From the NCBI GenBank assembly GCA_003482555.1, contig DMYQ01000225.1, positions 8,991-17,190 on the forward strand: DNA of 8,200 nt, given 5' to 3'. The DNA is from Janthinobacterium sp. (GTDB taxonomy: Bacteria; Pseudomonadota; Gammaproteobacteria; Burkholderiales; Burkholderiaceae_D). Positions 1 through 4,940 of this stretch are shown here, one piece after another. A program made the position numbers and the translations under genes. Every line of letters starts with the position of its first letter. The stretch's first letter is position 1. Under the pieces are notes generated by a model. It had not been told where the DNA came from and did not search any database. It saw nothing but the letters and a program-made list of their open reading frames with translations.

Positions 1-7
1 TTGCGTG

Positions 8-21
8 ATTTTGCACAAAAT
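8..21. repeat. Short inverted repeat, ATTTTG-CA-CAAAAT
   Basis: A perfect 6-bp inverted repeat around a CA centre lies in an AT-rich patch about 80 bp downstream of the hydrolase stop codon. The left 102 bases of the window otherwise hold no gene that I can support. The repeat could be an operator for a gene beyond the left edge or a chance palindrome. No T-tract follows it, so I do not call it a terminator. Confidence 0.3.
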
Positions 22-102
22 ATGACGATAAAACGGCCATCTGCGGTCCGCAACCAGGCGCGAACGGGCATTTTTTGAACCGCGCCCGAAAATCCGCCCG
101 TT

Positions 103-981
103 TCAAGCCAGGAAGGCTTCCAGCATGGCGGCCAGCGCCGCCGGCTGATCGTGGTGCAACATGTGGCCGGCGTCGGCCATCATGCGCGTCGTCACATCCT
201 TCAGGAAGCCGAGGCGGCGGTCGATCTCGACGCGCGCCTCCGCCTTCGGTCCCATCCATTGCCACATATTCGTGTCGTCCGCCTCGACCCACAGCACGGG
301 CGCCGTGATCGCGCTCCAGCACGCCATGACTTCTTCCACGTGGTAAAGCAGCGGGCTGGCAAACTTGTGGCGCGGGTCGCCCAGGATTTCCCACTGGCCG
401 GCGGCGTTTTGCGCGGCCCAGTGCTGCGACAGGAAGTCGGCCCGCTCGTCGGACAGGCGCGGATTGGTCTTTTGCAGACGCGCCGCGACCGCCTGCCGGC
501 TCGCATAGGGACGCATGAGGGCCGGTTCGATCAATTCATCGAGCCAGGTGGCGTAGCGGGCCGGCGCCTGCTCCGGCCGGCTGGCCTTCATGCCGAAGCC
601 TTCCAGGTTGATAAGTTTACGCACCCGCCCCGCGCGCGCGCCGGCGTAAATGCCGACCACATTGCCGCCCATGCTGTGGCCCAGCAAGTTGACGGGCTGA
701 TCCGGTGAATAGTGGCGCAGGATGGCGTCCAGGTCGGCCACGTAGTCGGGGAACCAGTAAGTGTCGGCGCGCGGCCGCTCGCTCAAGCCGAAACCGCGCC
801 AGTCGGGCGCGATCACATGCCAGTCGCCCTGCAAATGGTCGACCACGAACTGGAAGGAGGCCGACACGTCCATCCAGCCGTGCACCATGAACAGCTTGGG
901 CGCGCCCTCGCGGCCCCAGTGACGCAGGTGGGTGCGCAAGCCGCGCACATCGACAAATTCGGAGCGGGAAGGTTTCATCAT
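103..981 (-). CDS. Alpha/beta-fold hydrolase
   Basis: A 292-aa protein of the alpha/beta hydrolase superfamily, probably a cytoplasmic serine esterase or related hydrolase; the substrate cannot be read from the sequence. The order of motifs is typical: an oxyanion-side HGW near residues 34-36, the strand PDWRGFGLSE near 59-68, the nucleophile elbow GHSMGG at 101-106 with Ser103 as nucleophile, a probable acid Asp in WVEADD (231-236), and the catalytic His273 in DAGHMLHH. A cap region of about 80 residues lies between the nucleophile and the acid. No signal peptide is visible. I chose the ATG at 981 over the upstream one at 1032 because AAGG sits 7 bases before it; the extra 17 residues are unlike a conserved N-terminus. 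The gene is divergent from the gamma-carbonic anhydrase gene, with 192 bp between them. The family call is firm and the specific activity is unknown. Confidence 0.9.
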   Translation of the reverse strand: MMKPSRSEFVDVRGLRTHLRHWGREGAPKLFMVHGWMDVSASFQFVVDHLQGDWHVIAPDWRGFGLSERPRADTYWFPDYVADLDAILRHYSPDQPVNLLGHSMGGNVVGIYAGARAGRVRKLINLEGFGMKASRPEQAPARYATWLDELIEPALMRPYASRQAVAARLQKTNPRLSDERADFLSQHWAAQNAAGQWEILGDPRHKFASPLLYHVEEVMACWSAITAPVLWVEADDTNMWQWMGPKAEARVEIDRRLGFLKDVTTRMMADAGHMLHHDQPAALAAMLEAFLA

Positions 982-1064
982 GTTGCAGCCTTGAAAGTTT
1001 GAGCGCCGTCGCCACATACCGCTTGGCGCCACTCTGATGAAGGAAAAAGTACGACCGTTCGTTT

Positions 1065-1070
1065 ATTATA
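1065..1070 (-). promoter_or_regulatory. Probable -10 box for the hydrolase
   Basis: On the minus strand this reads TATAAT, a perfect sigma-70 -10 hexamer, about 85 bp before the chosen hydrolase start. At 15-18 bp spacing I see no good -35 hexamer (for example GCACCG at 17 bp), so the promoter would be weak or activator-dependent. It lies in the only AT-rich patch of the divergent intergenic region. The -10 match is seen directly; promoter function is inferred. Confidence 0.4.
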
Positions 1071-1173
1071 CAGGAAGGCCCCGCCATCGGTGCCGCCATC
1101 GACGCCGCCGCGGTCCCGGCAAACGCTTGCAAGAGCGTAAAATAGCATCATTCCAACGCACACCAGGCTGATC

Positions 1174-1698
1174 ATGACCATCTATCAATTCGGCGACGAC
1201 GCGCCGCAGATCGACGCTTCCGCTTTCATCGCCGACTCCGCCACTCTGATCGGCAAGGTGACGGTGGAAGCCAACGCCTCCGTCTGGTTCGGCGTGACCA
1301 TACGGGGCGACAACGAGCGCATCACCATCGGCGAAAACAGCAATGTGCAAGAGTCCACCGTGCTGCACACCGATATGGGTTTTCCCATGACGATAGGCAA
1401 GAACGTGACCATCGGCCACCAGGCCATGTTGCACGGCTGCAGCATCGGGGATGGCGCCCTGATCGGCATCCAGGCCGTGATTTTGAACGGCGCCAAGATC
1501 GGCAAGGGTTGCCTGGTCGGCGCCGGCGCCCTGGTCACGGAAGGCAAGGAGTTTGCCGACAATATGCTGATCATCGGCTCGCCGGCCAAGGCCGTGCGCG
1601 CGCTGACCGAGGAAGACCAGGCCCGCCTGCGGGGCAATGCCGCCAATTACGTGGAACGCGGCCGCCTATTCAAGACGCAACTTAAAAAGATAGGATAA
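1174..1698 (+). CDS. Gamma-class carbonic anhydrase-like protein (hexapeptide repeat)
   Basis: A 174-aa left-handed beta-helix protein of the gamma carbonic anhydrase/YrdA/PaaY group. Hexapeptide-type repeats run from about residue 12 to 120 (for example the IGKNVTIGHQAMLHG stretch). The three histidines that bind metal in this fold are present as His65, His82 and His87. Arg44, Asp46 and Gln59 stand where the archaeal Cam enzyme has its conserved Arg, Asp and Gln. The acidic loop carrying the proton-shuttle Glu in Cam appears to be absent, as is usual in the short bacterial members, so CO2 hydration is plausible but unproven. A C-terminal helix (about 145-170) fits the trimer-packing helix of the family. 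The start is the ATG with a weak AGG 6 bases upstream. hslO begins 6 bp after the stop, so the two are very likely co-transcribed. Confidence 0.9.
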   Translation: MTIYQFGDDAPQIDASAFIADSATLIGKVTVEANASVWFGVTIRGDNERITIGENSNVQESTVLHTDMGFPMTIGKNVTIGHQAMLHGCSIGDGALIGIQAVILNGAKIGKGCLVGAGALVTEGKEFADNMLIIGSPAKAVRALTEEDQARLRGNAANYVERGRLFKTQLKKIG

Positions 1699-1704
1699 GA
1701 AACA

Positions 1705-2658
1705 ATGACGACAGTCGCCAGCCGGGACACCTTACAAAAATTCATCTTCGACAACGCCGCCGTGCGCGGCGAGTTCATCGACATTTCGGCCACCTGGCGC
1801 GAGGTGATGTCGCACCATGCCTATCCGCCGGCCGTCAAGACGGTGCTGGGGCAGATGGTGGCGGCCGCCGCCCTGCTGTCGGCCAATCTGAAATTCAACG
1901 GCTCCATCATCATGCAAATCCACGGCGACGGCCCGGTGCGCCTGCTGGTGGTCGAGTGCGATTCCGAACTGCGCCTGCGCGCCACCGCCAAGCTGGCGCC
2001 CGACACCGTCGTCGCCGACGACGCCACCCTGCCGGCGCTGCTCAATGCGCACGGCAAGGGCCGCTTCATCATCACGCTCGACCCGGCCGACAAGGTGCCG
2101 GGCCAGCAACCCTACCAGGGCATCGTGCCGCTCGACGGCGACGACGTGGCGACCGTGATCGAAAACTACATGCTGCGTTCGGAGCAGCTCGACACCAAGC
2201 TGTGGCTGGCGACCGATGACACCACGGCGCGCGGCTTGCTGCTGCAAAAACTGCCCCACCACGGCGGCAAGGCCGAAGCCATGCCCCTGTCCGAGGACGA
2301 TGCGCTGGAAACCTGGAACCGCGCCGTGCTGCTGGCCTCGACCCTGAAGCAAGAGGAAATGCTCAGCACCGACATCGATACCCTGATGCAGCGCCTGTTT
2401 TGGGAAGAGACCATCCGCGTCTTCGAACCGGCCCATCCAAGCTTCCAGTGCAGTTGCACGCGCGAAAAAGTCGGCAATATGCTGAAGATGCTGGGCCGGC
2501 AAGAAGTCGACAGTGCGCTCGAAGAACTGGGCAACGTCGGCGTCAATTGCGATTTCTGCGGCCAGCACTATGATTTCGACAAGGTCGATTGCGCCCAGTT
2601 GTTTGCCAGCGACGCCCCCGCCGAAGTGCTGATACCGGTCGGCGACATCAAGCACTAA
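1705..2658 (+). CDS. hslO: Hsp33 redox-regulated molecular chaperone
   Basis: A 317-aa protein matching Hsp33, a cytosolic holdase that is inactive when its C-terminal cysteines bind zinc and is switched on by oxidation plus unfolding. The N-terminal substrate-binding core spans about residues 10-195, with the recognisable YPPAVKTVLGQM segment at 40-51. The C-terminal zinc module has Cys249-x-Cys251 and Cys282-xx-Cys285. The 31-residue step between the two pairs equals that of the E. coli protein (Cys234 to Cys265). Two further cysteines (85 and 296) are not part of the switch. The protein is slightly longer than E. coli Hsp33, mostly at the N-terminus. AGGA at 1692-1695, inside the last codons of the preceding gene, can serve as ribosome binding site at 9-base spacing, which suggests translational coupling. 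Function and symbol are secure. Confidence 0.96.
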   Translation: MTTVASRDTLQKFIFDNAAVRGEFIDISATWREVMSHHAYPPAVKTVLGQMVAAAALLSANLKFNGSIIMQIHGDGPVRLLVVECDSELRLRATAKLAPDTVVADDATLPALLNAHGKGRFIITLDPADKVPGQQPYQGIVPLDGDDVATVIENYMLRSEQLDTKLWLATDDTTARGLLLQKLPHHGGKAEAMPLSEDDALETWNRAVLLASTLKQEEMLSTDIDTLMQRLFWEETIRVFEPAHPSFQCSCTREKVGNMLKMLGRQEVDSALEELGNVGVNCDFCGQHYDFDKVDCAQLFASDAPAEVLIPVGDIKH

Positions 2659-2733
2659 GCTATGCGCCAAGCTGCACACTGAGCCATACATTGAGCTGAT
2701 TGCGCCTTGTTGCAAGGAGCATCGCCTCGACTT

Positions 2734-2903
2734 GGCGCTGGCGCCGCGATGGGCGAACACCAGCGCGCGAGCGCGAGCGGGGCGCGCGTCCGCGGCGCGC
2801 GCGAGGGCGTAGGCGGGCGCGCCGGTCAGCGCGGCGGCGCCGGCCGCCAGCGCATGAAGTCGCGCCGCGCCTGCGAGCGTGATGGCTTGAAGAGCGGGGC
2901 CAT
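2734..2903 (-). pseudogene. 5' remnant of a Tat-exported glycerophosphodiester phosphodiesterase
   Basis: Read on the minus strand from an ATG at 2903, the frame gives a basic start and the twin-arginine motif ARRDFMRW. It is then followed, in a different frame, by a hydrophobic Ala/Leu/Gly stretch ending in APAYALA, an Ala/Arg spacer and LVFAHRGASA. The last segment matches the conserved HRG motif at the start of the mature GDPD domain; the His is catalytic in that family. After GASA the similarity stops, and the usual continuation (a PEHT-type segment with catalytic Glu) is absent. The remnant is therefore frameshifted near 2850 and cut off after about 55 codons, compared with 300-350 residues for an intact enzyme. 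Such enzymes cleave glycerophosphodiesters in the periplasm. The order Tat signal, signal hydrophobic core, HRG is seen directly; the family assignment is by recognition. Confidence 0.55.
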
Positions 2904-2965
2904 TACAGTTGAAATTCGACGGCGGCCACGTTCGCCGTGGCGACCAATTTGCTGCCGCCCGGGAC
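2903..2965 (-). pseudogene. Possible 3' end of the gene before the phosphodiesterase remnant
   Basis: On the minus strand a frame ending VPGGSKLVATANVAAVEFQL stops with TAA. This TAA overlaps the ATG of the phosphodiesterase remnant as TAATG, a common coupling arrangement. The alternating hydrophobic pattern looks like the last strands of a beta-rich protein, unlike the Arg-rich sequence upstream of it in the same frame. I cannot name the family. It is about 20 codons only, so it may be chance. The TAATG overlap and the sudden change of composition are the only support. Confidence 0.25.
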
Positions 2966-2995
2966 GCCGCGCCGCCGACGCCTGAGTTGGCACCG

Positions 2996-3064
2996 GAGGA
3001 AAAAGGCTGGAGCGGCTACGCATGGCCTAAGCCGCTGAGCGAGTTCGTCGAGCCGAAAAGCCGA
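2996..3064 (+). pseudogene. Fragment of a Cache sensor domain
   Basis: The plus-strand frame reads EEKGWSGYAWPKP followed by LSEFVEPKSR. This resembles the G-W-x-x-Y-x-W-x-(N/K)-P ... x-E-P-K-S segment of single Cache (sCache_2/dCache-like) periplasmic sensor domains found in chemoreceptors and in small secreted Cache proteins. Family members continue with a Tyr-Val strand (as in EPKSSYV), while here the frame turns into basic, unrelated sequence. No start, signal peptide or membrane segment is attached, and upstream residues in the frame are not Cache-like. I read it as an internal scrap of a lost sensor gene. It is short, so the identification is tentative. Confidence 0.45.
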
Positions 3065-3169
3065 CGCGGAAAAATACGAGGGATATCATCGAAGACTGTG
3101 GTTTTATGGCGAAATCCATACCGGCTAGCCGTGTCGCTGCGGCCCGACACCCACCATATTCGATTTGTG

Positions 3170-3195
3170 AATTTCTGAAATCTGAAATCGAAATT
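3170..3195. repeat. Inverted repeat AATTTC-N14-GAAATT upstream of the 92-aa gene
   Basis: Two 6-bp arms lie 60-86 bp before the 92-aa start codon. Between them the sequence repeats TGAAATC twice in direct orientation. A TTGGAC hexamer at 3194-3199 overlaps the right arm and could be a -35 element, with TATTGT at 3218-3223 as a poor -10 at 18 bp spacing. The layout fits an operator over a promoter, but each element is weak. The repeat arms are seen directly; the regulatory role is inferred. Confidence 0.25.
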
Positions 3196-3255
3196 GGACG
3201 CATAACGCCAACTCCATTATTGTGCAATGCAACATCGCATATTTAGGAGCGCAGC

Positions 3256-3534
3256 ATGAGCACCATCGCAAGCCACTACACCACGCAAGCCAGCCCCGTC
3301 CGTCACTACCTCGACAAACTGGGCGCCGCCGCCCGCGCCATCCTGGGCGGCATGATCGCCAGCCAGTCCTACCATGAGTTGGCGAAAAAGGACGTGATCG
3401 CCCCGCGCGCCAAGTCGGCGCCGCTGAACAAGCATGTCAAGGATATGGCCGCGCTCAATTTCGAAGCCGACCGCTACGAATCGGCCATGCCGAACCTGTC
3501 CGCCGAATTGCGCTTCATGGCCGCGCGCGGCTAA
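3256..3534 (+). CDS. Hypothetical 92-aa small protein
   Basis: I do not recognise this protein. It starts at an ATG with TAGGAG at 3244-3249, 6 bases upstream, which is one of the best ribosome binding sites in the window. The sequence suggests mainly helical structure: a Ser/Thr-rich start, then an amphipathic to mildly hydrophobic segment around residues 19-37 (LDKLGAAARAILGGMIAS), a basic linker with two KxAP-type turns (about 44-60), and a final helix with ELRFMAARG. It has no cysteine, no signal peptide and no clear membrane span. GC-rich codon use matches the flanking chromosomal genes, which argues for a resident gene. A 35-aa gene follows 26 bp downstream with its own ribosome binding site, so the two are probably one transcript. 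The function is unknown. Confidence 0.7.
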   Translation: MSTIASHYTTQASPVRHYLDKLGAAARAILGGMIASQSYHELAKKDVIAPRAKSAPLNKHVKDMAALNFEADRYESAMPNLSAELRFMAARG

Positions 3535-3560
3535 GTCACCTTCACCGAAAAGGAAAGATC

Positions 3561-3668
3561 ATGTCCGTCATCGCATCGTCCCCCCTCGCCATCGCGGCGC
3601 TGGTACTCGTGCTCAGGTTTGTACTGCTGTCCTCGCCGCGCCTCAAAGGCTTGCTGCACAGGGCTTGA
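3561..3668 (+). CDS. Small single-span membrane peptide, 35 aa
   Basis: A 35-codon frame begins at ATG 3561 behind a strong AAAAGGAAAG ribosome binding site (3548-3557). It encodes a short polar start (MSVIASSP), a hydrophobic stretch LAIAALVLVLRFVLL (about residues 9-23) broken by one Arg, and a basic tail (SPRLKGLLHRA). This is a plausible inner-membrane peptide with its positive tail in the cytoplasm, by the positive-inside rule. It lies 26 bp after the 92-aa gene in the same direction, which suggests a two-gene operon. I know of no named family for it. Support comes from the ribosome binding site, spacing and hydropathy; conservation would settle it. Confidence 0.5.
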   Translation: MSVIASSPLAIAALVLVLRFVLLSSPRLKGLLHRA

Positions 3669-3681
3669 AGCGGCTTGAAGC
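3662..3681. repeat. Two tandem copies of GGCTTGAAGC
   Basis: A perfect 10-bp tandem duplication spans the stop codon of the 35-aa gene: the TGA lies in the first copy and the second copy follows it directly. The reading frame ends in the first copy, so the duplication does not alter the peptide. It looks like a recent slippage event. Confidence 0.7.
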
Positions 3682-3793
3682 GCGCCTTCGGCTGAGCATT
3701 CATGCCGAGGGCGTCGCCGGGGATGAAAGGCGCCCCGCCAACACCGACCCGGTCGATACCGCGGCAGTCCGAGATCGCATCGCGGCGGCCACA

Positions 3794-4594
3794 TCAAGGG
3801 CGGGCCGACCGTTGCACGCGCTCGGCCCGCTGTGGAAACACAAAAATCAACACAAGCATGCAAACAATCAGGGCCGCCGAGGCGGTGTAACGGCTCAGGG
3901 CCAGACCGCCGCTGGCGACCGGTTTGTCGAGGAAGTCGCCCACCGTCGCCCCCAGGGGACGGGTCAGAATAAACGCGGCCCAAAACAGGATCGTGTGCGA
4001 AATTCTGCTCCAGTAATAGGCTGCGATGACGACGATCAAGCCAGCGGCGAATAGCAGCGCCCCGCCCTGGTAGCCAAAGCCCCAGCCCGTGTCGGGGTCG
4101 GCGACCCAGTCGCCCAGCGCCGTCCCCAGAGTTTGCGAGAAGAGAATGGTCATCCAGTAAAACACCTCGGCCCCGCGCGAATCGAGGTGCTGAATGGAAA
4201 CAGTGCCTAGCGTACGGTACCAGATGAGTAGCGACGCCATCAGTAAAGCAAACAATAGGGTGGAACCACCCGGGTAGCCAATGCCAAGGGAACGGTCGCA
4301 GAAATCGGCAAGCGTCGTGCCTACCGTGGTCGTGGCAACGATTACGGTCCAGAACAGCATGGGATGAAACCGTTCGGCCCGTATTTGGATGCATAAGGCA
4401 AGCAAAAGAATGGCGGCGAAAATCACAGTACCCACCAGGTAGCCGAGATTCATCGACATCGTTACCGCATCGCCAGCCGTCTCACCGAGGGTGGTTGCGG
4501 CGATCTTGATCAGCCAGAATCCGAGCGTCGGCGCCGCGACTTTCCCCAGGGAATGAGCAGCGCCCCGCGCCTCGTGATATTGCGATCGATTCAT
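3794..4594 (-). CDS. Multi-pass membrane protein with four DUF347 repeats (COG4705 family)
   Basis: A 266-aa polytopic inner-membrane protein. Four related units can be lined up, each opening with an aromatic-Trp pair and carrying a Leu/Val-Gly-x-Thr/Ala...(G/A)D core: FW at 26-27 with LGETAGD (36-42); FW at 81-82 with VGTTLAD (91-97); YW at 146-147 with LGTALGD (156-162); FW at 204-205 with LGATVGD (214-220). Units two and three then have a GIGYPGGS or GFGYQGGA turn before the next membrane helix, and about eight helices are expected. This is the pattern of the DUF347 repeat (Pfam PF03988), whose function is not established. The conserved acidic residue in each unit, next to membrane helices, hints at a transport or ion-binding role, but that is inference. 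The start ATG has GGGGAA 6 bases upstream. The gene converges on the small-protein pair. Confidence 0.85.
   Translation of the reverse strand: MNRSQYHEARGAAHSLGKVAAPTLGFWLIKIAATTLGETAGDAVTMSMNLGYLVGTVIFAAILLLALCIQIRAERFHPMLFWTVIVATTTVGTTLADFCDRSLGIGYPGGSTLLFALLMASLLIWYRTLGTVSIQHLDSRGAEVFYWMTILFSQTLGTALGDWVADPDTGWGFGYQGGALLFAAGLIVVIAAYYWSRISHTILFWAAFILTRPLGATVGDFLDKPVASGGLALSRYTASAALIVCMLVLIFVFPQRAERVQRSARP
3800..3830. repeat. 9-bp inverted repeat at the 3' end of the DUF347 gene
   Basis: GCGGGCCGA at 3800-3808 pairs perfectly with TCGGCCCGC at 3822-3830 around a 13-base loop. On the minus strand it lies in the last codons of the DUF347 gene, directly before its stop. No run of U follows, so it is not a standard intrinsic terminator, though it could stabilise the 3' end of the message. 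Confidence 0.4.
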
Positions 4595-4719
4595 GCGATT
4601 TCCCCGGTAACGATAAGTTTAGCGATGATAGCGTAAGGTGAGCCCCGGGCCCGGCCTGCGTTAGTTTCCTAAACGTCAACGAGAGCATGCATAAGGCTTT
4701 TAAGCGCTGGAGCAAGGTC

Positions 4720-4910
4720 ATGTCTTTCCGCATTGGCTTTTCGTCCCCCATGTTCGCGGCATGCCTGGCGACGTTGGCCGCGGCGGCGGCGCCGCAACAT
4801 GTTCACGCGGCAGACGCGGCCTGCCATGTGAGGGGGCGCCAAGTGCTGGACGGGCCGCTGCGATGGGACTACCTTTCGTCGATGGCGCGCTCCATCGGGT
4901 GCTCCTCACG
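4720..4910 (+). pseudogene. 5' stub of a secreted YVTN-type beta-propeller protein
   Basis: From ATG 4720 (GGAG about 7 bases upstream) the frame encodes a signal peptide with a hydrophobic core (FAACLATLAAAAA) and an AxA-type end near HVHAADA. It then gives RGRQVLDGPLRWDYLS. The last part resembles the first strand of secreted YVTN/YncE-like beta-propellers, where a GPxxWDY segment is followed by VD, a short gap and R(L/V)(Y/L)(V/L)T. Here that continuation (VDGALHRVLLT) is present but in the next frame, from 4878. One base has been lost near 4876-4878. After 4910 similarity ends, and the chemoreceptor stop codon on the other strand lies at 4941. Intact proteins are 300 or more residues, so this is a frameshifted, truncated remnant. 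An in-frame start at 4687 is also possible. Confidence 0.55.
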
Positions 4911-4940
4911 CCCGCCGGCCCGGCCGCGAAGGCGTCACTT

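Larger units (their letters stand above)
2659..3255. other. 597-bp gap without an intact gene; holds gene remnants
   Basis: No complete gene is convincing in this stretch after hslO. The 2730-2970 part is extremely GC-rich and carries, on the minus strand, what looks like the start of a Tat-exported phosphodiesterase preceded by the end of another gene. About 2996-3064 carries, on the plus strand, a piece of a Cache sensor domain. From about 3065 the base composition drops and becomes AT-rich towards 3240, which fits a promoter region for the 92-aa gene. A 46-codon plus-strand frame (3106-3246) covers most of that AT-rich part, but it has no ribosome binding site and I do not call it. The segment is best read as a deletion or rearrangement scar. 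Confidence 0.6.

Noticed and set aside
2705..2717. Hairpin CCTTG-TTG-CAAGG after hslO as a possible terminator
   Set aside because: The stem is only 5 bp with a 3-base loop and no T-tract follows.
1732..2760. A 342-codon open frame antisense to hslO
   Set aside because: It is a shadow of hslO: Hsp33 with its zinc cysteines is unmistakable on the other strand, and the antisense product is rich in Gln/His/Arg/Gly as expected from mirrored GC-rich codons. Only its first few codons (HRGASA) are meaningful, and these belong to the phosphodiesterase remnant.
3106..3246. A 46-codon plus-strand frame ending in FLKSEIEIGRITP, loosely like the start of a GntR-type regulator
   Set aside because: There is no ribosome binding site, the resemblance covers about 13 residues, and the frame ends inside the ribosome binding site of the 92-aa gene. 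It may be a remnant, but the support is too thin.
3434..4054. A 206-codon plus-strand frame overlapping the 92-aa and DUF347 genes
   Set aside because: It runs through the 92-aa and 35-aa genes out of frame and then antisense to DUF347 coding sequence. Its composition is Arg/Ala-rich with no domain.
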